From positions 1 through 64,000 of the forward strand of contig DYPP01000007.1 of assembly GCA_020719845.1 (NCBI GenBank): a stretch of 64,000 nucleotides of DNA, in the 5' to 3' direction. Origin of the DNA: Treponema denticola (GTDB lineage: Bacteria; Spirochaetota; Spirochaetia; Treponematales; Breznakiellaceae). Below, piece by piece: positions 7,589 to 15,525 of this stretch. Under the pieces are notes generated by a model. The model was not told where the DNA came from. It saw nothing but the letters and a program-made list of their open reading frames with translations, and did not search any database. The first letter of the stretch is position 1. Every line of letters starts with the position of its first letter. Made by a program: the position numbers and the translations under genes.

Positions 7589-8105
7589 GCGTTCCCTCCG
7601 GTAGATTGAATCCCGTGCCTTCAAAATAGTCGTCCAGGGACACCGGCACGTCGGTGTCCTGGTTTCCCGTCGCCTTGAATGCGTTGAAGCCGCCCATGAG
7701 GTCCGCGCCGCAGGTGTCGGTGGTGTACAGGTACTTGACGAACTGCAGCAGCCGGACGTAGACGGGCCGGGGAATGATGTGCTCCATCCGGCAGGCGGTG
7801 GCATCCGCCGTGGCCTGATCGATGCCCAGGATATTCATGAAGAAATATTTGAAGAGCCGGTGCTTCTCGGTTACCCGCAGGGCGACCTCCAACCCGGCTT
7901 TGGTCAGGCTGATGATCCCGTAGGGTTCATAGTTGATCAGGTTGCGTTTTTCAAGGCTTTTCAGGGCGGAAGTCACCGACGGATTGCGGACTTTCAAGGC
8001 TTCGGCGATGTCCTTGACCCGGACGCCGTTCTTTTTGACGATGATCCGGTAGATCGCCTCCAAGTAGTCTTCCAGGGCTTCGGTGAGTTCCGTGGTATTC
8101 CGCAT
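7569..8105 (-). CDS. DtxR/MntR-family metal-dependent repressor
   Basis: A 178-residue regulator. Residues 10-75 form the winged helix-turn-helix (VRVKDIAEALKVRNPSVTSALKSLEKRNLI), followed by the metal-binding dimerisation domain. Putative metal ligands are Asp13, Glu16, His82, Cys105, Glu108 and His109 (LEDYLEAIY, EKHRLF, ACRMEH). Asp13 is the MntR-type choice, whereas Cys105 is the DtxR/IdeR-type choice. The C-terminal tail of about 40 residues is not a clear SH3 domain. Its own promoter carries the same palindrome as feoA-feoB, so autorepression plus control of iron uptake is likely. No ribosome-binding site precedes the ATG, and the predicted transcription start falls on it. Confidence 0.9.
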   Translation of the reverse strand: MRNTTELTEALEDYLEAIYRIIVKKNGVRVKDIAEALKVRNPSVTSALKSLEKRNLINYEPYGIISLTKAGLEVALRVTEKHRLFKYFFMNILGIDQATADATACRMEHIIPRPVYVRLLQFVKYLYTTDTCGADLMGGFNAFKATGNQDTDVPVSLDDYFEGTGFNLPEGTHERGHA

Positions 8106-8111
8106 GGCATA

Positions 8112-8140
8112 TTAATATTAGTATCGTCTAACTTTGTCAA
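8112..8140 (-). promoter_or_regulatory. dtxR promoter with embedded operator
   Basis: On the minus strand TTGACA (8140-8135), a 17-base spacer and TATTAA (8117-8112) form a strong sigma-70-type promoter. The inverted repeat TATTAG-N6-CTAA (8116-8131, plus-strand reading) fills the spacer. Transcription starting about seven bases after the -10 would begin at the A of the ATG at 8105, so the mRNA is predicted to be leaderless. Placement of the operator between -35 and -10 fits repression. Confidence 0.75.
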
Positions 8141-8163
8141 TCCCCGGAACGGGGCGACGGCGT

Positions 8164-9459
8164 TCAGCGCAAAAAGACGCGCAATTCCAGGGTGCCGTCC
8201 CAAAGCGCGGGACCGGCGCCGAATTCGGAACGGTCCGGGCCGTAGTAGGCCCGGGTCCGGAAGGAAACGATCAGGGCGTCGAAGGTTTTGGCCGTCCGCA
8301 CCGAGGCGACGCCGCTGCCGTCCTGCAGGTTGTGGGCGTTTACGGCCTCCACGGTAAGGCCGTCGCCCAGATCCTGGGTGTACCGCTCCATCAGGTAGTG
8401 CCGGGCCAGGCCGAAGGCCCCATAGGCCGCGGCGGGACTGAAGGCGACGCTCCCGGTTTGGTTGTTCAACCGTTCCAGGTCCAGGGCCCGGTCCAGGTCG
8501 TCGCCGGAAAGCCCCTGCCGGTTGTAGTAGTATTCGGCCATCAGCGTGATTGAGTCCGTGGGGTCGTACTCCAGGTTGACCGAAACCCGGGGGAACCAGC
8601 GCAGCTCTTCCTCCCGGAGCGTCAGGGGCTCGACGGATTCCACGACCGCAAGCGTCGCGGTCTGGGTCAGCGCGGCGTCCAGCCGCAGCACCCAGGCGTC
8701 GGCGGGCAGCCAGGACGCGTTGGCGCCGAAGCGCCAGTCCCCGGCTTCGCCCTTTTCCCCCGCCCGGGAAGCCAGCAGGGCAAAATCCGCCGGGCCCAGC
8801 CGGGACCCGAACATCAGCGTGTGGCCCCAGCTGGTCTGGGGCGAGCCGAGGGCGGTTGAAAGATCGTCGTCAGGGTCGAAAACGGGAGCGTAGAAATAGC
8901 GCAGACCGCCGAAGGCGGTCAGCCATTTCAGGTCGACGCCGATGAGGCCCTCCCGGATCAAGCTGTCGTTGTCGTCGGCGGCGCTCTCCCGGAATCCGAA
9001 CAGGTCGCTGGGGGCCATGAACAGGCCGGCCCCGGCTTCGATCTTCTTTTTACCCAGGTCGATGAACAGGCCCGGAAAGGCCTGCCAGGCCAGGCCCAGC
9101 TCTTCGGCCTTGCCCTGGAAGTCCACCTTGTCCGGATCCGGCGCGTCCGGCCGCCCCGCGGGCGAGGTGGTCGCCGCGGCGGCGTAGACGCCGTGGAACG
9201 AAAGGCCCAGGGGCAGGTGCTCGCCGTCCCAGGACAGCCTGGTCAGGCCTTCGCCCCACGAATGGTCCTGGGCCAGCTCGACTCCGGGACCGGGGCTGGC
9301 GCGGTAGGACAGCGTCGTCGTCCGCAAGACGGTTTCCAGGTTTAGCCGGCCCTGGAAGACCACAGGCGGCGCGTCCGGCATAGCAACTTCCTGCGTCCGG
9401 GCCGCGGCGGCGGAAAGAAGCAGCAGGGCCGGCAGGGTGATTCTAGCCCAGGGGGACAT
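8164..9459 (-). CDS. Predicted outer-membrane beta-barrel protein
   Basis: A 431-residue exported protein with signal peptide (ARITLPALLLLSAAAARTQ). The mature part consists of repeated amphipathic strands rich in aromatic and Gly residues (GLRYFYAPVF, SVNLEYDPTDSITLMAEYYYNRQ, ALIVSFRTRAYYG) and ends in the strand GTLELRVFLR, in keeping with an outer-membrane barrel. The start at ATG 9459 overlaps the end of the LolA-like gene by 17 bases; the longer upstream frame has no secretion signal. Being last in an exporter, LolA-like and Omp85 operon, it may be the exported cargo or the outer-membrane acceptor. No named porin family is recognised. Confidence 0.65.
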   Translation of the reverse strand: MSPWARITLPALLLLSAAAARTQEVAMPDAPPVVFQGRLNLETVLRTTTLSYRASPGPGVELAQDHSWGEGLTRLSWDGEHLPLGLSFHGVYAAAATTSPAGRPDAPDPDKVDFQGKAEELGLAWQAFPGLFIDLGKKKIEAGAGLFMAPSDLFGFRESAADDNDSLIREGLIGVDLKWLTAFGGLRYFYAPVFDPDDDLSTALGSPQTSWGHTLMFGSRLGPADFALLASRAGEKGEAGDWRFGANASWLPADAWVLRLDAALTQTATLAVVESVEPLTLREEELRWFPRVSVNLEYDPTDSITLMAEYYYNRQGLSGDDLDRALDLERLNNQTGSVAFSPAAAYGAFGLARHYLMERYTQDLGDGLTVEAVNAHNLQDGSGVASVRTAKTFDALIVSFRTRAYYGPDRSEFGAGPALWDGTLELRVFLR

Positions 9460-10216
9460 ACTTGAACTCCTCCAGGTATTCCTTGCGGTAATACAGCTCG
9501 GGCAGCTGCTTGTCCGCCAGTTTGAGGTAGCGCATGATGGTCCGTTTGGACTGGTCCAGGGCATCCTGTATTTCAAGGGTCAGCGGAATTTGGTAGCCCT
9601 TCCAGTCGGTGTAGTCCCGGTAGCGCACCTTCTTCATCAGCTTGCCGCTCTCGGCATAGAAGTCGCCGCTCAGGGCGCGCAGGCCGGCCTTTTCGACGAT
9701 CAGGACGATGCGGCTGTAGGTGCTGCCCCGCTTGGCGGCCTTGACCTTCAAGTCCAGTTCGTACACTTCGACCCCTTCCCGCTGCTTGACCGCACTGGTG
9801 ACGACGTCGTAGTCCCAGGAAAAATTGGTCCGCGCCACGTCGCCGTTGGCCGCTTCGCCCAGCAGCACCTGCATGGGCGAAAGCCGGATGGGATTCCGGG
9901 TATTGGGAAACAGCATCCAGATAAAATTGCCGTCCATGAGCATTTTCCGGCCCCGGATGGCGGCGGGTTCGTTGAAGTAGAGCAGCGACGTGTTGCCCCG
10001 GGGGGTATTGCGGATATAGCCGGTCAGCTGGTAGGAATCCTTCAGCTCATCGCCTACGGTGGCGTCGATCTGCATCAGGAAGGCAAAGCTGTCCAGACCC
10101 CGGTTGGCGTCCATGCGCTTGAGGATGTCGTCCCCCTCGGCCGCAAAGACGGCCGGCCGGGCAAGCAGGCACAATAGGGTCAGCGCAAAGGCAGGTCGTC
10201 CGACGATTCGTTTCAT
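9443..10216 (-). CDS. LolA-like outer-membrane lipoprotein-sorting protein (periplasmic)
   Basis: A 257-residue exported protein with signal peptide FALTLLCLLARPAVFA. The mature chain, DDILKRMDANRGLDSFAFLMQIDATVG, TPRGNTSLLYFNEPAAIRGRKMLMDGNFIWMLFP and YELDLKVKAAKRGSTYSRIVLIVEK, follows the LolA-like fold described for the outer-membrane lipoprotein-sorting family that often accompanies ABC or RND exporters. The start is ATG 10216, five bases after GGAGG. It directly follows two FtsX-type permeases and probably carries a lipid-modified or hydrophobic cargo from them to the outer membrane. Confidence 0.8.
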   Translation of the reverse strand: MKRIVGRPAFALTLLCLLARPAVFAAEGDDILKRMDANRGLDSFAFLMQIDATVGDELKDSYQLTGYIRNTPRGNTSLLYFNEPAAIRGRKMLMDGNFIWMLFPNTRNPIRLSPMQVLLGEAANGDVARTNFSWDYDVVTSAVKQREGVEVYELDLKVKAAKRGSTYSRIVLIVEKAGLRALSGDFYAESGKLMKKVRYRDYTDWKGYQIPLTLEIQDALDQSKRTIMRYLKLADKQLPELYYRKEYLEEFKYVPLG

Positions 10217-10238
10217 ATAACCTCCGTTCAATCGCGGT

Positions 10239-11492
10239 TCAGACGGCTCGGAGAGCCTCGGTGATCGAAATTCTTACGCCCCGGGCGGCGGGGAACAATG
10301 TTCCCGCCAGGGTTGCGGGCAGGGTAACCAGGGGATACCGGGCGATCCGGGCCAGGTCGGGGGCAAAGTACATGGTCAGGGGATTGTCCATCCCCGGCTG
10401 GGCCGGAAAGGTGATGCCCCCGGCCAGGTTGATCGCCTGGCAGCTCAGGAGACCCAGGGCGATGCCGAGGGCCGAACCCAGCAGGCCCAGGTAGAACCCT
10501 TCGGCCATGAAAACCGCCAGCAACCGCCCGCGGGTGGTGCCCAGGGTCCGCAGGGTCCCGATTTCCCGGCTGCGCTCGAACACCGACATGGACACGGTGT
10601 TGGCGATGATGAAGGCCGACACCAGCAGGATGATGGCCAGGGCGACGCCGAGGATCAGGCCGTAGGCGCCGCTGGCCTGGCGGTAGTATTCGGAAAGTTC
10701 CGACCAGGTCCGGATGGCGGCCCGGCCGCCTGAAAGGGGCAATACTTCGTCCGCCAGCTCGCGGCGGACCGCCTCCGTGTCTTCGGTCCGTTCCAGAAAA
10801 ACGAGCAGCTGGGGCACGTCGGTGACCAGCAACAGGCTGCGGGCGGTCTCCAGGGGCAGGTAGGCTACGGCGGCGTCGTAGGCGGCGATGCCGCTGGACG
10901 AAACGCCGACCAGCTCCAGGTCGATCAGGTTGACGCCTCCCCCGGCCATGGCGGACATCAGGTGCAGCGGGTCGCCGACCCGGGCGCCGACCTTGGCCGC
11001 CAGACCGACGCCCAGCACGACGGCGCCGGCGTCGCCGGGCCGGATATCCCGACCTTGGACGATGGACCGGAAGTCAAGGGCGGCCGTAAAGGCTTCCGGC
11101 GGCAGGGCGACGGCCTGCACGGTCTGGGAGACGCTGTCCCGCCGGAGTACGGCCTGAAAACTGAGGGAAGGGAATACGGAGCGCACCTCCGGATTGGCCC
11201 GCAGCGTCTGGATCAGCCGGTCCGAGTCGGGCAGCAGGTAGGAAAAGGGGTCCGCCGAACCTTCGTTGAAAAAGCCTTCGCCGCCTGCGATCTGCAGGTG
11301 CCCGGTGCCGCTGTGGATCACCGTTTCGCCCAGACCCCACATGGAATAGGTGACGAAGCCGTCGATCAGCAGCACCCCCCACAGGCCGATCACCAGCGAC
11401 AGCAGCGTCAGCAGGGTCCGGCGCTTGTTGCGCAGCAAGTTGCGCAACGCCAAGGTGCTGACGGCGCCGATGCTTTCAAATAACGCGTACAT
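10239..11492 (-). CDS. FtsX/MacB/LolC-type ABC permease 1
   Basis: A 417-residue inner-membrane protein with the MacB/LolE layout: helix 1 near residues 25-45 (NKRRTLLTLLSLVIGLWGVLLIDGF), a large periplasmic domain of about 210 residues, then three C-terminal helices (GLILGVALAIILLVSAFIIANTVSMSVFERSREIGTLRTLGTT, a typical FtsX signature). It starts after GGAGG and follows permease 2 by nine bases. With permease 2 and the ATPase it should form a heterodimeric mechanotransmitting exporter like LolCDE. Confidence 0.88.
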   Translation of the reverse strand: MYALFESIGAVSTLALRNLLRNKRRTLLTLLSLVIGLWGVLLIDGFVTYSMWGLGETVIHSGTGHLQIAGGEGFFNEGSADPFSYLLPDSDRLIQTLRANPEVRSVFPSLSFQAVLRRDSVSQTVQAVALPPEAFTAALDFRSIVQGRDIRPGDAGAVVLGVGLAAKVGARVGDPLHLMSAMAGGGVNLIDLELVGVSSSGIAAYDAAVAYLPLETARSLLLVTDVPQLLVFLERTEDTEAVRRELADEVLPLSGGRAAIRTWSELSEYYRQASGAYGLILGVALAIILLVSAFIIANTVSMSVFERSREIGTLRTLGTTRGRLLAVFMAEGFYLGLLGSALGIALGLLSCQAINLAGGITFPAQPGMDNPLTMYFAPDLARIARYPLVTLPATLAGTLFPAARGVRISITEALRAV

Positions 11493-11501
11493 TCTGGCCT
11501 C

Positions 11502-12722
11502 CTACACGGACCGCAGGGTTTCGGCCACGGTCAACCGGGCCGCCTTCCAGGCGGGAACGATGGCTCCGAAAAAGGCAAAGACCGTGACCACCGCCATGGT
11601 GGACAGGCTGTGGTCCAGGGTAGGCCGGAAGGCGATGCGCACCCATTCCTTTTCGTACAGAAAAGAGACGCCGCCGAAGACGTTGAACAGGGCGCTGAGG
11701 CCGTAGCCGGCCAGCACCCCCGCCAGGCTGCCGGCCAGTCCGATGACGCCGCCTTCCAAAAAGATCAGGGCGAACAGCCCGATTCTGGTCGTGCCCACCG
11801 CCCGGAGGGTGCCGATTTCGCGCATCCGTTCAAAAACGGCCATGGTCAGGGCGTTGGCGGTCACAAACAGGGTAATCAGCAATAAAATGGTCCGGATCAC
11901 CTGCAAAAAGGCGGCGTACATGGCCTCAACCTGGCCGAAATAGACGGCCAGCTCCTTCCAGGTCTTGATCGCAACACCGTCGTCGAAGGCCCGGACGGCA
12001 GCGGCGACCCGGTCTGCAGCCTCCAGGCTATCACAGATTACCGTCAGCGCCGGCGGGGAGACGGTGCCGTTCAGGGCCAGGGCCGTCGGATAGTCCAGGT
12101 AGGCAAAGAGGGCATCGTTGGCGCCTTCAAAAACGCCGCTGACCGTGACGTCCAGGCCGTTCAGTCCGTTCTCGCCGGCTACGCCCATCAGGGTAAGCAC
12201 CGAACCGGGCTGGACGCCCAGGGCGGCGGCGCTGCCCGCGCCGAGCACGATTTCCGGATTCCGCGTATAGGACTTGCCGGCGACCAGCCTGCCCAGCCGG
12301 TAGGGCGTATCCGGGTCCGCGGTCTCGGCCGACGAGAAGGACACCTTGCCCGACGGGTAGCCCTTGACCAGCAGGGTGATCGTCTTGTCGCCATACGCCG
12401 CCAGCGCGGTCAGTCCGGTAACCGGAATAAGTTCCTTTACCTCCGGCAAGGCCGCGATTTTGCGGGCCAGCGCATCGGCGTCGGCTATTTGGTAGGCTCC
12501 GGGGTTGAATTCGCCGTCGGAAAAATACGCCGCCTTCGCGGCGACCTGCAGGTGGCCGATGCCGGACTTGATCACCGACTCCCGGAAGCCCCGCATCTGG
12601 TCGGCGATGAAGCCCTGAAAGACGACCAGGGCGGCGATGCCGACCACGATGGCCAGCAGGGTATGCAGGCTGCGGCGGCGGTTGCGGAACACGTTGCGCA
12701 CCGCCAGCGATAGGGTCATCAT
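11502..12722 (-). CDS. FtsX/MacB/LolC-type ABC permease 2
   Basis: A 406-residue paralogue of the next gene: NRRRSLHTLLAIVVGIAALVVFQGF at the first helix, a periplasmic domain with SGIGHLQVAAKAAYFSDGEFNPGAYQ, then NALTMAVFERMREIGTLRAVGTTRIGLF at the FtsX core. Both permeases share the GIGHLQ/GTGHLQ stretch after helix 1. It overlaps the ATPase gene by four bases. Either ATG of the initial ATGATG pair may be used. Confidence 0.88.
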   Translation of the reverse strand: MMTLSLAVRNVFRNRRRSLHTLLAIVVGIAALVVFQGFIADQMRGFRESVIKSGIGHLQVAAKAAYFSDGEFNPGAYQIADADALARKIAALPEVKELIPVTGLTALAAYGDKTITLLVKGYPSGKVSFSSAETADPDTPYRLGRLVAGKSYTRNPEIVLGAGSAAALGVQPGSVLTLMGVAGENGLNGLDVTVSGVFEGANDALFAYLDYPTALALNGTVSPPALTVICDSLEAADRVAAAVRAFDDGVAIKTWKELAVYFGQVEAMYAAFLQVIRTILLLITLFVTANALTMAVFERMREIGTLRAVGTTRIGLFALIFLEGGVIGLAGSLAGVLAGYGLSALFNVFGGVSFLYEKEWVRIAFRPTLDHSLSTMAVVTVFAFFGAIVPAWKAARLTVAETLRSV

Positions 12723-13417
12723 GACGCCGGCTCCTGCCGGGCGATTTCGGCGATGATCCCATCTTCCATGCGCACCAGGGTCCGGGCGTAGCGGGATACC
12801 CGGGGGTCATGGGTGGCAAAGACCAGGGTGGTCCCGTATTCCCGGTTGAGCTGGAGCATCAGCGCCATGATGCCCTCGCCGGTGGCGTGGTCCAGGCTGG
12901 CCGTGGGTTCGTCGGCGATGACGAAGAGGGGCCGGGTGATCAGCGCCCGGGCCACGGCGACGCGCTGCCGTTGTCCGCCGGACAGTTCGTCCGGCCGGCG
13001 CCGTTCGTAGCCCTCCAGCCCCACCCGGCCGAGCAGATCCCGGACCCGCCGTCGCCGTTCCTTCCGGGGAACGTGCTGCAGAATCAGCGGGTATTCGATG
13101 TTTTCCGCCAGGGACAGGACGGGCACCAGGTTGAAGGACTGAAAAATGAACCCCAGGGTACGATTCCGGAACGCCGACAGTCGGGCATCGCCCATGGAGG
13201 CCGTGTCTTCTCCGTTCACCAGCACTCGTCCGCTGCTGGGGTTGTCGATGGCGCCCATCAGATTGAGCACCGTGCTCTTGCCGCTGCCCGAAGGCCCCAT
13301 CAGGCACAGGATGTCGCCCTGTTCGACCACCAGGTCGACGCCCCGGAGAGCCGGAATTTCCGTCTTTCCCAGGCGGTACTGTTTGGTCACCCGCTCAAAG
13401 CGTACCGATTCGCCCAT
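12719..13417 (-). CDS. LolD/MacB-type ABC ATPase
   Basis: A 232-residue ATPase with Walker A GPSGSGKST, Q-loop IFQSFNLVPVLS, signature LSGGQRQRVAVARAL, Walker B FVIADEPTASLD and switch His in FATHDPRVSRYA. Q-loop wording SFNL and length match the LolD/MacB/FtsE family. AGGAG precedes the ATG. It sits before its two permeases and after the gene for a periplasmic helical protein, which gives an exporter rather than importer arrangement. Confidence 0.92.
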   Translation of the reverse strand: MGESVRFERVTKQYRLGKTEIPALRGVDLVVEQGDILCLMGPSGSGKSTVLNLMGAIDNPSSGRVLVNGEDTASMGDARLSAFRNRTLGFIFQSFNLVPVLSLAENIEYPLILQHVPRKERRRRVRDLLGRVGLEGYERRRPDELSGGQRQRVAVARALITRPLFVIADEPTASLDHATGEGIMALMLQLNREYGTTLVFATHDPRVSRYARTLVRMEDGIIAEIARQEPAS

Positions 13418-13429
13418 ATTCCGCTCCTT

Positions 13430-14191
13430 TCAGCCGCCATAGACGGACAGCTTTTCTTTGGCCTGTCCGGCGGCCTGGCCGGAAGGATCAACCTCTACCG
13501 CGCGGCGCCAGTAGGCCAGGGCCTGGCTCATCTTTTTGTCCTTTTTGGCGATGTTCCCCAACTCCAGCAGGACCTCGCTCAGCAGGGAGGCTTCCAGGTA
13601 GGCCGGATCGCCCTGGGCCCGGTCTTCCAGATATCTAAGATCGCCCCGGGCTTTATCGAGGGTGTTGAAGAATTCCGGCAAGTTTACGCAGACGCTGGCG
13701 CGCACAAAACTGACGATCGGCGTCGCTTCCCGGTATTTGGAAACCGCCTCGTCCAGGTATTTGAGGCCCTGCTTGACGTAGCTCATCTTGTTGAAGGGAT
13801 TGTTGTCCTCGTTGCCCATCAGGGTCCGGGCCGAACCCAGATAGGCCGTCACCAGGGGGCGGTACCGTTCGGGCAAGCTCCGGTCGTCGTAGAGGGTTTT
13901 AAGCAAATTGTAGCTTTTCTGGGCGTAACCCCGCACCCCCGCGGGAAAAAGCGTCCGGCTGGCGTCGTGGAATACGATTCCGGCGCCTATTTTTTCCGCC
14001 GGCGGGCTCGCTTCCCGCAGCTTCCCCTCGATCCGCGACAGATCCGCCTGCAGCGTCCGCTCGTCCCGGGACCGCATGAATTCCGCCAATTCGGCATCCG
14101 CCGCCTGCGCTTCGGATCTATCCAGCGAAAACGCCGGCATCGCCAGGCAGATCGCCAGCATTCCGGCCATCCCTACCCATTTTCCGTTCAT
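13430..14191 (-). CDS. Exported helical/TPR-like protein
   Basis: A 253-residue protein with signal peptide MAGMLAICLAMPAFS and no lipobox. It is nearly all helical; paired helices around YRPLVTAYLGSARTLMG, QGLKYLDEAVSKYREA and a final unit LELGNIAKKDKKMSQALAYWRRAVEVDPSGQAA form at least one clear tetratricopeptide repeat. ATG 14191 follows GGGAGGAACAGG. It lies between the Omp85-type gene and the exporter ATPase, so a periplasmic scaffold role linking exporter and barrel is plausible, though this is inference. Confidence 0.7.
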   Translation of the reverse strand: MNGKWVGMAGMLAICLAMPAFSLDRSEAQAADAELAEFMRSRDERTLQADLSRIEGKLREASPPAEKIGAGIVFHDASRTLFPAGVRGYAQKSYNLLKTLYDDRSLPERYRPLVTAYLGSARTLMGNEDNNPFNKMSYVKQGLKYLDEAVSKYREATPIVSFVRASVCVNLPEFFNTLDKARGDLRYLEDRAQGDPAYLEASLLSEVLLELGNIAKKDKKMSQALAYWRRAVEVDPSGQAAGQAKEKLSVYGG

Positions 14192-14205
14192 CCTGTTCCT
14201 CCCGA

Positions 14206-15402
14206 TTAAAATGGCGCTTCCACCGCCAAGTAAAAACGCGACGTACTGCCGTCGCCCCAGGCCCATTCCAGCCGGAGGGGGACGTAGATCGGCGCGGCAA
14301 AATAGATCCGCAGCGCGGTGCCGTAGCCGAAAAGGGGCGCGCCGAAGGGCTCCCCAGCCTGGGCCGCAGCCGCTCCGGCGTCGGCAAACAGCGCGGGTTC
14401 CAGGGTCACCGTATCCGCCCACAGGCGCAGCGCCTTCCAGCGGAGCTCCAGGTTGGCCTGCCAGACGCCGGACCCGAAACCGCGGTCGGTAAAATTCCGC
14501 CTGACCCCGTCGATTTCCATCAAACTTAAAGCCAGCAGGTCCCGGTCGGCGTCGGTCTGCAGGGCCCCTCCGATCCGCAAAGCCGCCAGCAGGGCATCGG
14601 ACCGGATGGGCTGGTAGATGCGGGCATCCGCCGTCCCCCGGTAAACGCCGTCGGGCGCAAAATTCCGCAAGCCAAACGACATCCGGTGGCCGGGGGCGGA
14701 AAAAAAGCCGCTGGTCGCCTGCCGGGACAGGGTGGCGTCGATCCAGGCCAGGTTTTCCGCTTCTCCATAGTCCGGGGCGTATCGTTGCGACCGAGCGCCG
14801 CCGACGCCGAATCTCCAGTCCCGGGGAAAATCCCACCCCAGGGTCAAGGCGCCGCCGACGTCCTGATAGGGGCGGTCGGTTCCTGCCTGGTCGACGCGGC
14901 TGCCCGGCCGGTTGCCGCCGTCGATTTCCCAAAACAGCCTGCCGAGACCCGTATGGTGATCCGAATAAGCGACGGCCTGGGCGTTGTAGCCTGCCATCAC
15001 GCCCAGATCCTTCCCCGTGCCCCCAAGGTTGGCGATGCCGAAATAGCCGTACGCCGCGCCGCCGCCGAAACGGTAGCGGAACCCCTCGGTCACTTCGACG
15101 ACGACGTTGACCATATCCGGTCCGGCTGTTCCCGGTTCCGCCGCGATGGGCACGGCGATGGCCAGGGCGTCGTAGAAGTAGCCCGTGGCCATCAGCCGGT
15201 CTTCAAGCCGGCGCAACGCCGCGTCCAGGACCGCCGCTTCCCGGACGTCGCCGTCGCGGAAGTCGGAAATGAAGTCCCGGACCACCCCTTCTTGGGTAAA
15301 GGTGTTGCCGATGATCCGGATCGTCCCGACCCGGACGGGTTCCGCAAAAATGCCCCCGCCGGCCAACAGAAACAAAACCCCGACACTGGCCAAGAATCGC
15401 AT
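14206..15402 (-). CDS. Omp85/BamA-family outer-membrane protein with one POTRA-like domain
   Basis: About 398 residues with a signal peptide (FLASVGVLFLLAGGGIFA). Residues 25-110 look like a single POTRA domain: VRVGTIRIIGNTFTQEGVVRDFI, an AALRRLEDRLMATGYFYDA helix and MVNVVVEVTEGFRYRFGGGAAYGYFG. The rest is a beta barrel with NRPGSRVDQAGTDRPYQ, FGSGVWQANLELRWK and PLFGYGTALRIYFAAPIYVPLRLEWAWG, ending RFYLAVEAPF with C-terminal Phe, as in Omp85 proteins. The length is well under BamA (five POTRAs). ATG 15402 after AAGAGG is preferred over ATGs at 15426 and 15423. It is the first gene of the exporter operon. Confidence 0.8.
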   Translation of the reverse strand: MRFLASVGVLFLLAGGGIFAEPVRVGTIRIIGNTFTQEGVVRDFISDFRDGDVREAAVLDAALRRLEDRLMATGYFYDALAIAVPIAAEPGTAGPDMVNVVVEVTEGFRYRFGGGAAYGYFGIANLGGTGKDLGVMAGYNAQAVAYSDHHTGLGRLFWEIDGGNRPGSRVDQAGTDRPYQDVGGALTLGWDFPRDWRFGVGGARSQRYAPDYGEAENLAWIDATLSRQATSGFFSAPGHRMSFGLRNFAPDGVYRGTADARIYQPIRSDALLAALRIGGALQTDADRDLLALSLMEIDGVRRNFTDRGFGSGVWQANLELRWKALRLWADTVTLEPALFADAGAAAAQAGEPFGAPLFGYGTALRIYFAAPIYVPLRLEWAWGDGSTSRFYLAVEAPF

Positions 15403-15414
15403 TGGTATCCTCTT

Positions 15415-15454
15415 AAAGTACATCAACTATATTATGTACTTTATAATATAAAGT
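15415..15454. promoter_or_regulatory. Two overlapping palindromes in front of the Omp85/exporter operon
   Basis: Positions 15438-15454 read ACTTTAT-AAT-ATAAAGT, a perfect 7+3+7 palindrome (8+1+8 if the centre is counted differently). Positions 15415-15442 hold AAAGTACAT-N10-ATGTACTTT, a perfect 9-bp inverted repeat overlapping it. On the minus strand, -10-like TATAAA/TATTAT and a -35-like TTGTTA lie within or next to these. The 17-bp element is repeated at 17008-17024 in front of the operon that encodes a winged-helix regulator, so it is a likely operator. Confidence 0.7.
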
Positions 15455-15525
15455 ATTTTAGCATAACAAAAGAAAGATTTCAAGAGAATAATTATGAATT
15501 CGCCAAGAAATACGCGAATCCGGCC

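Noticed and set aside
13430-14932. 500-codon minus-strand frame running through the Omp85 gene into the helical protein gene
   Set aside because: Only the last 253 codons are real; the front part reads the Omp85 gene in a wrong frame.
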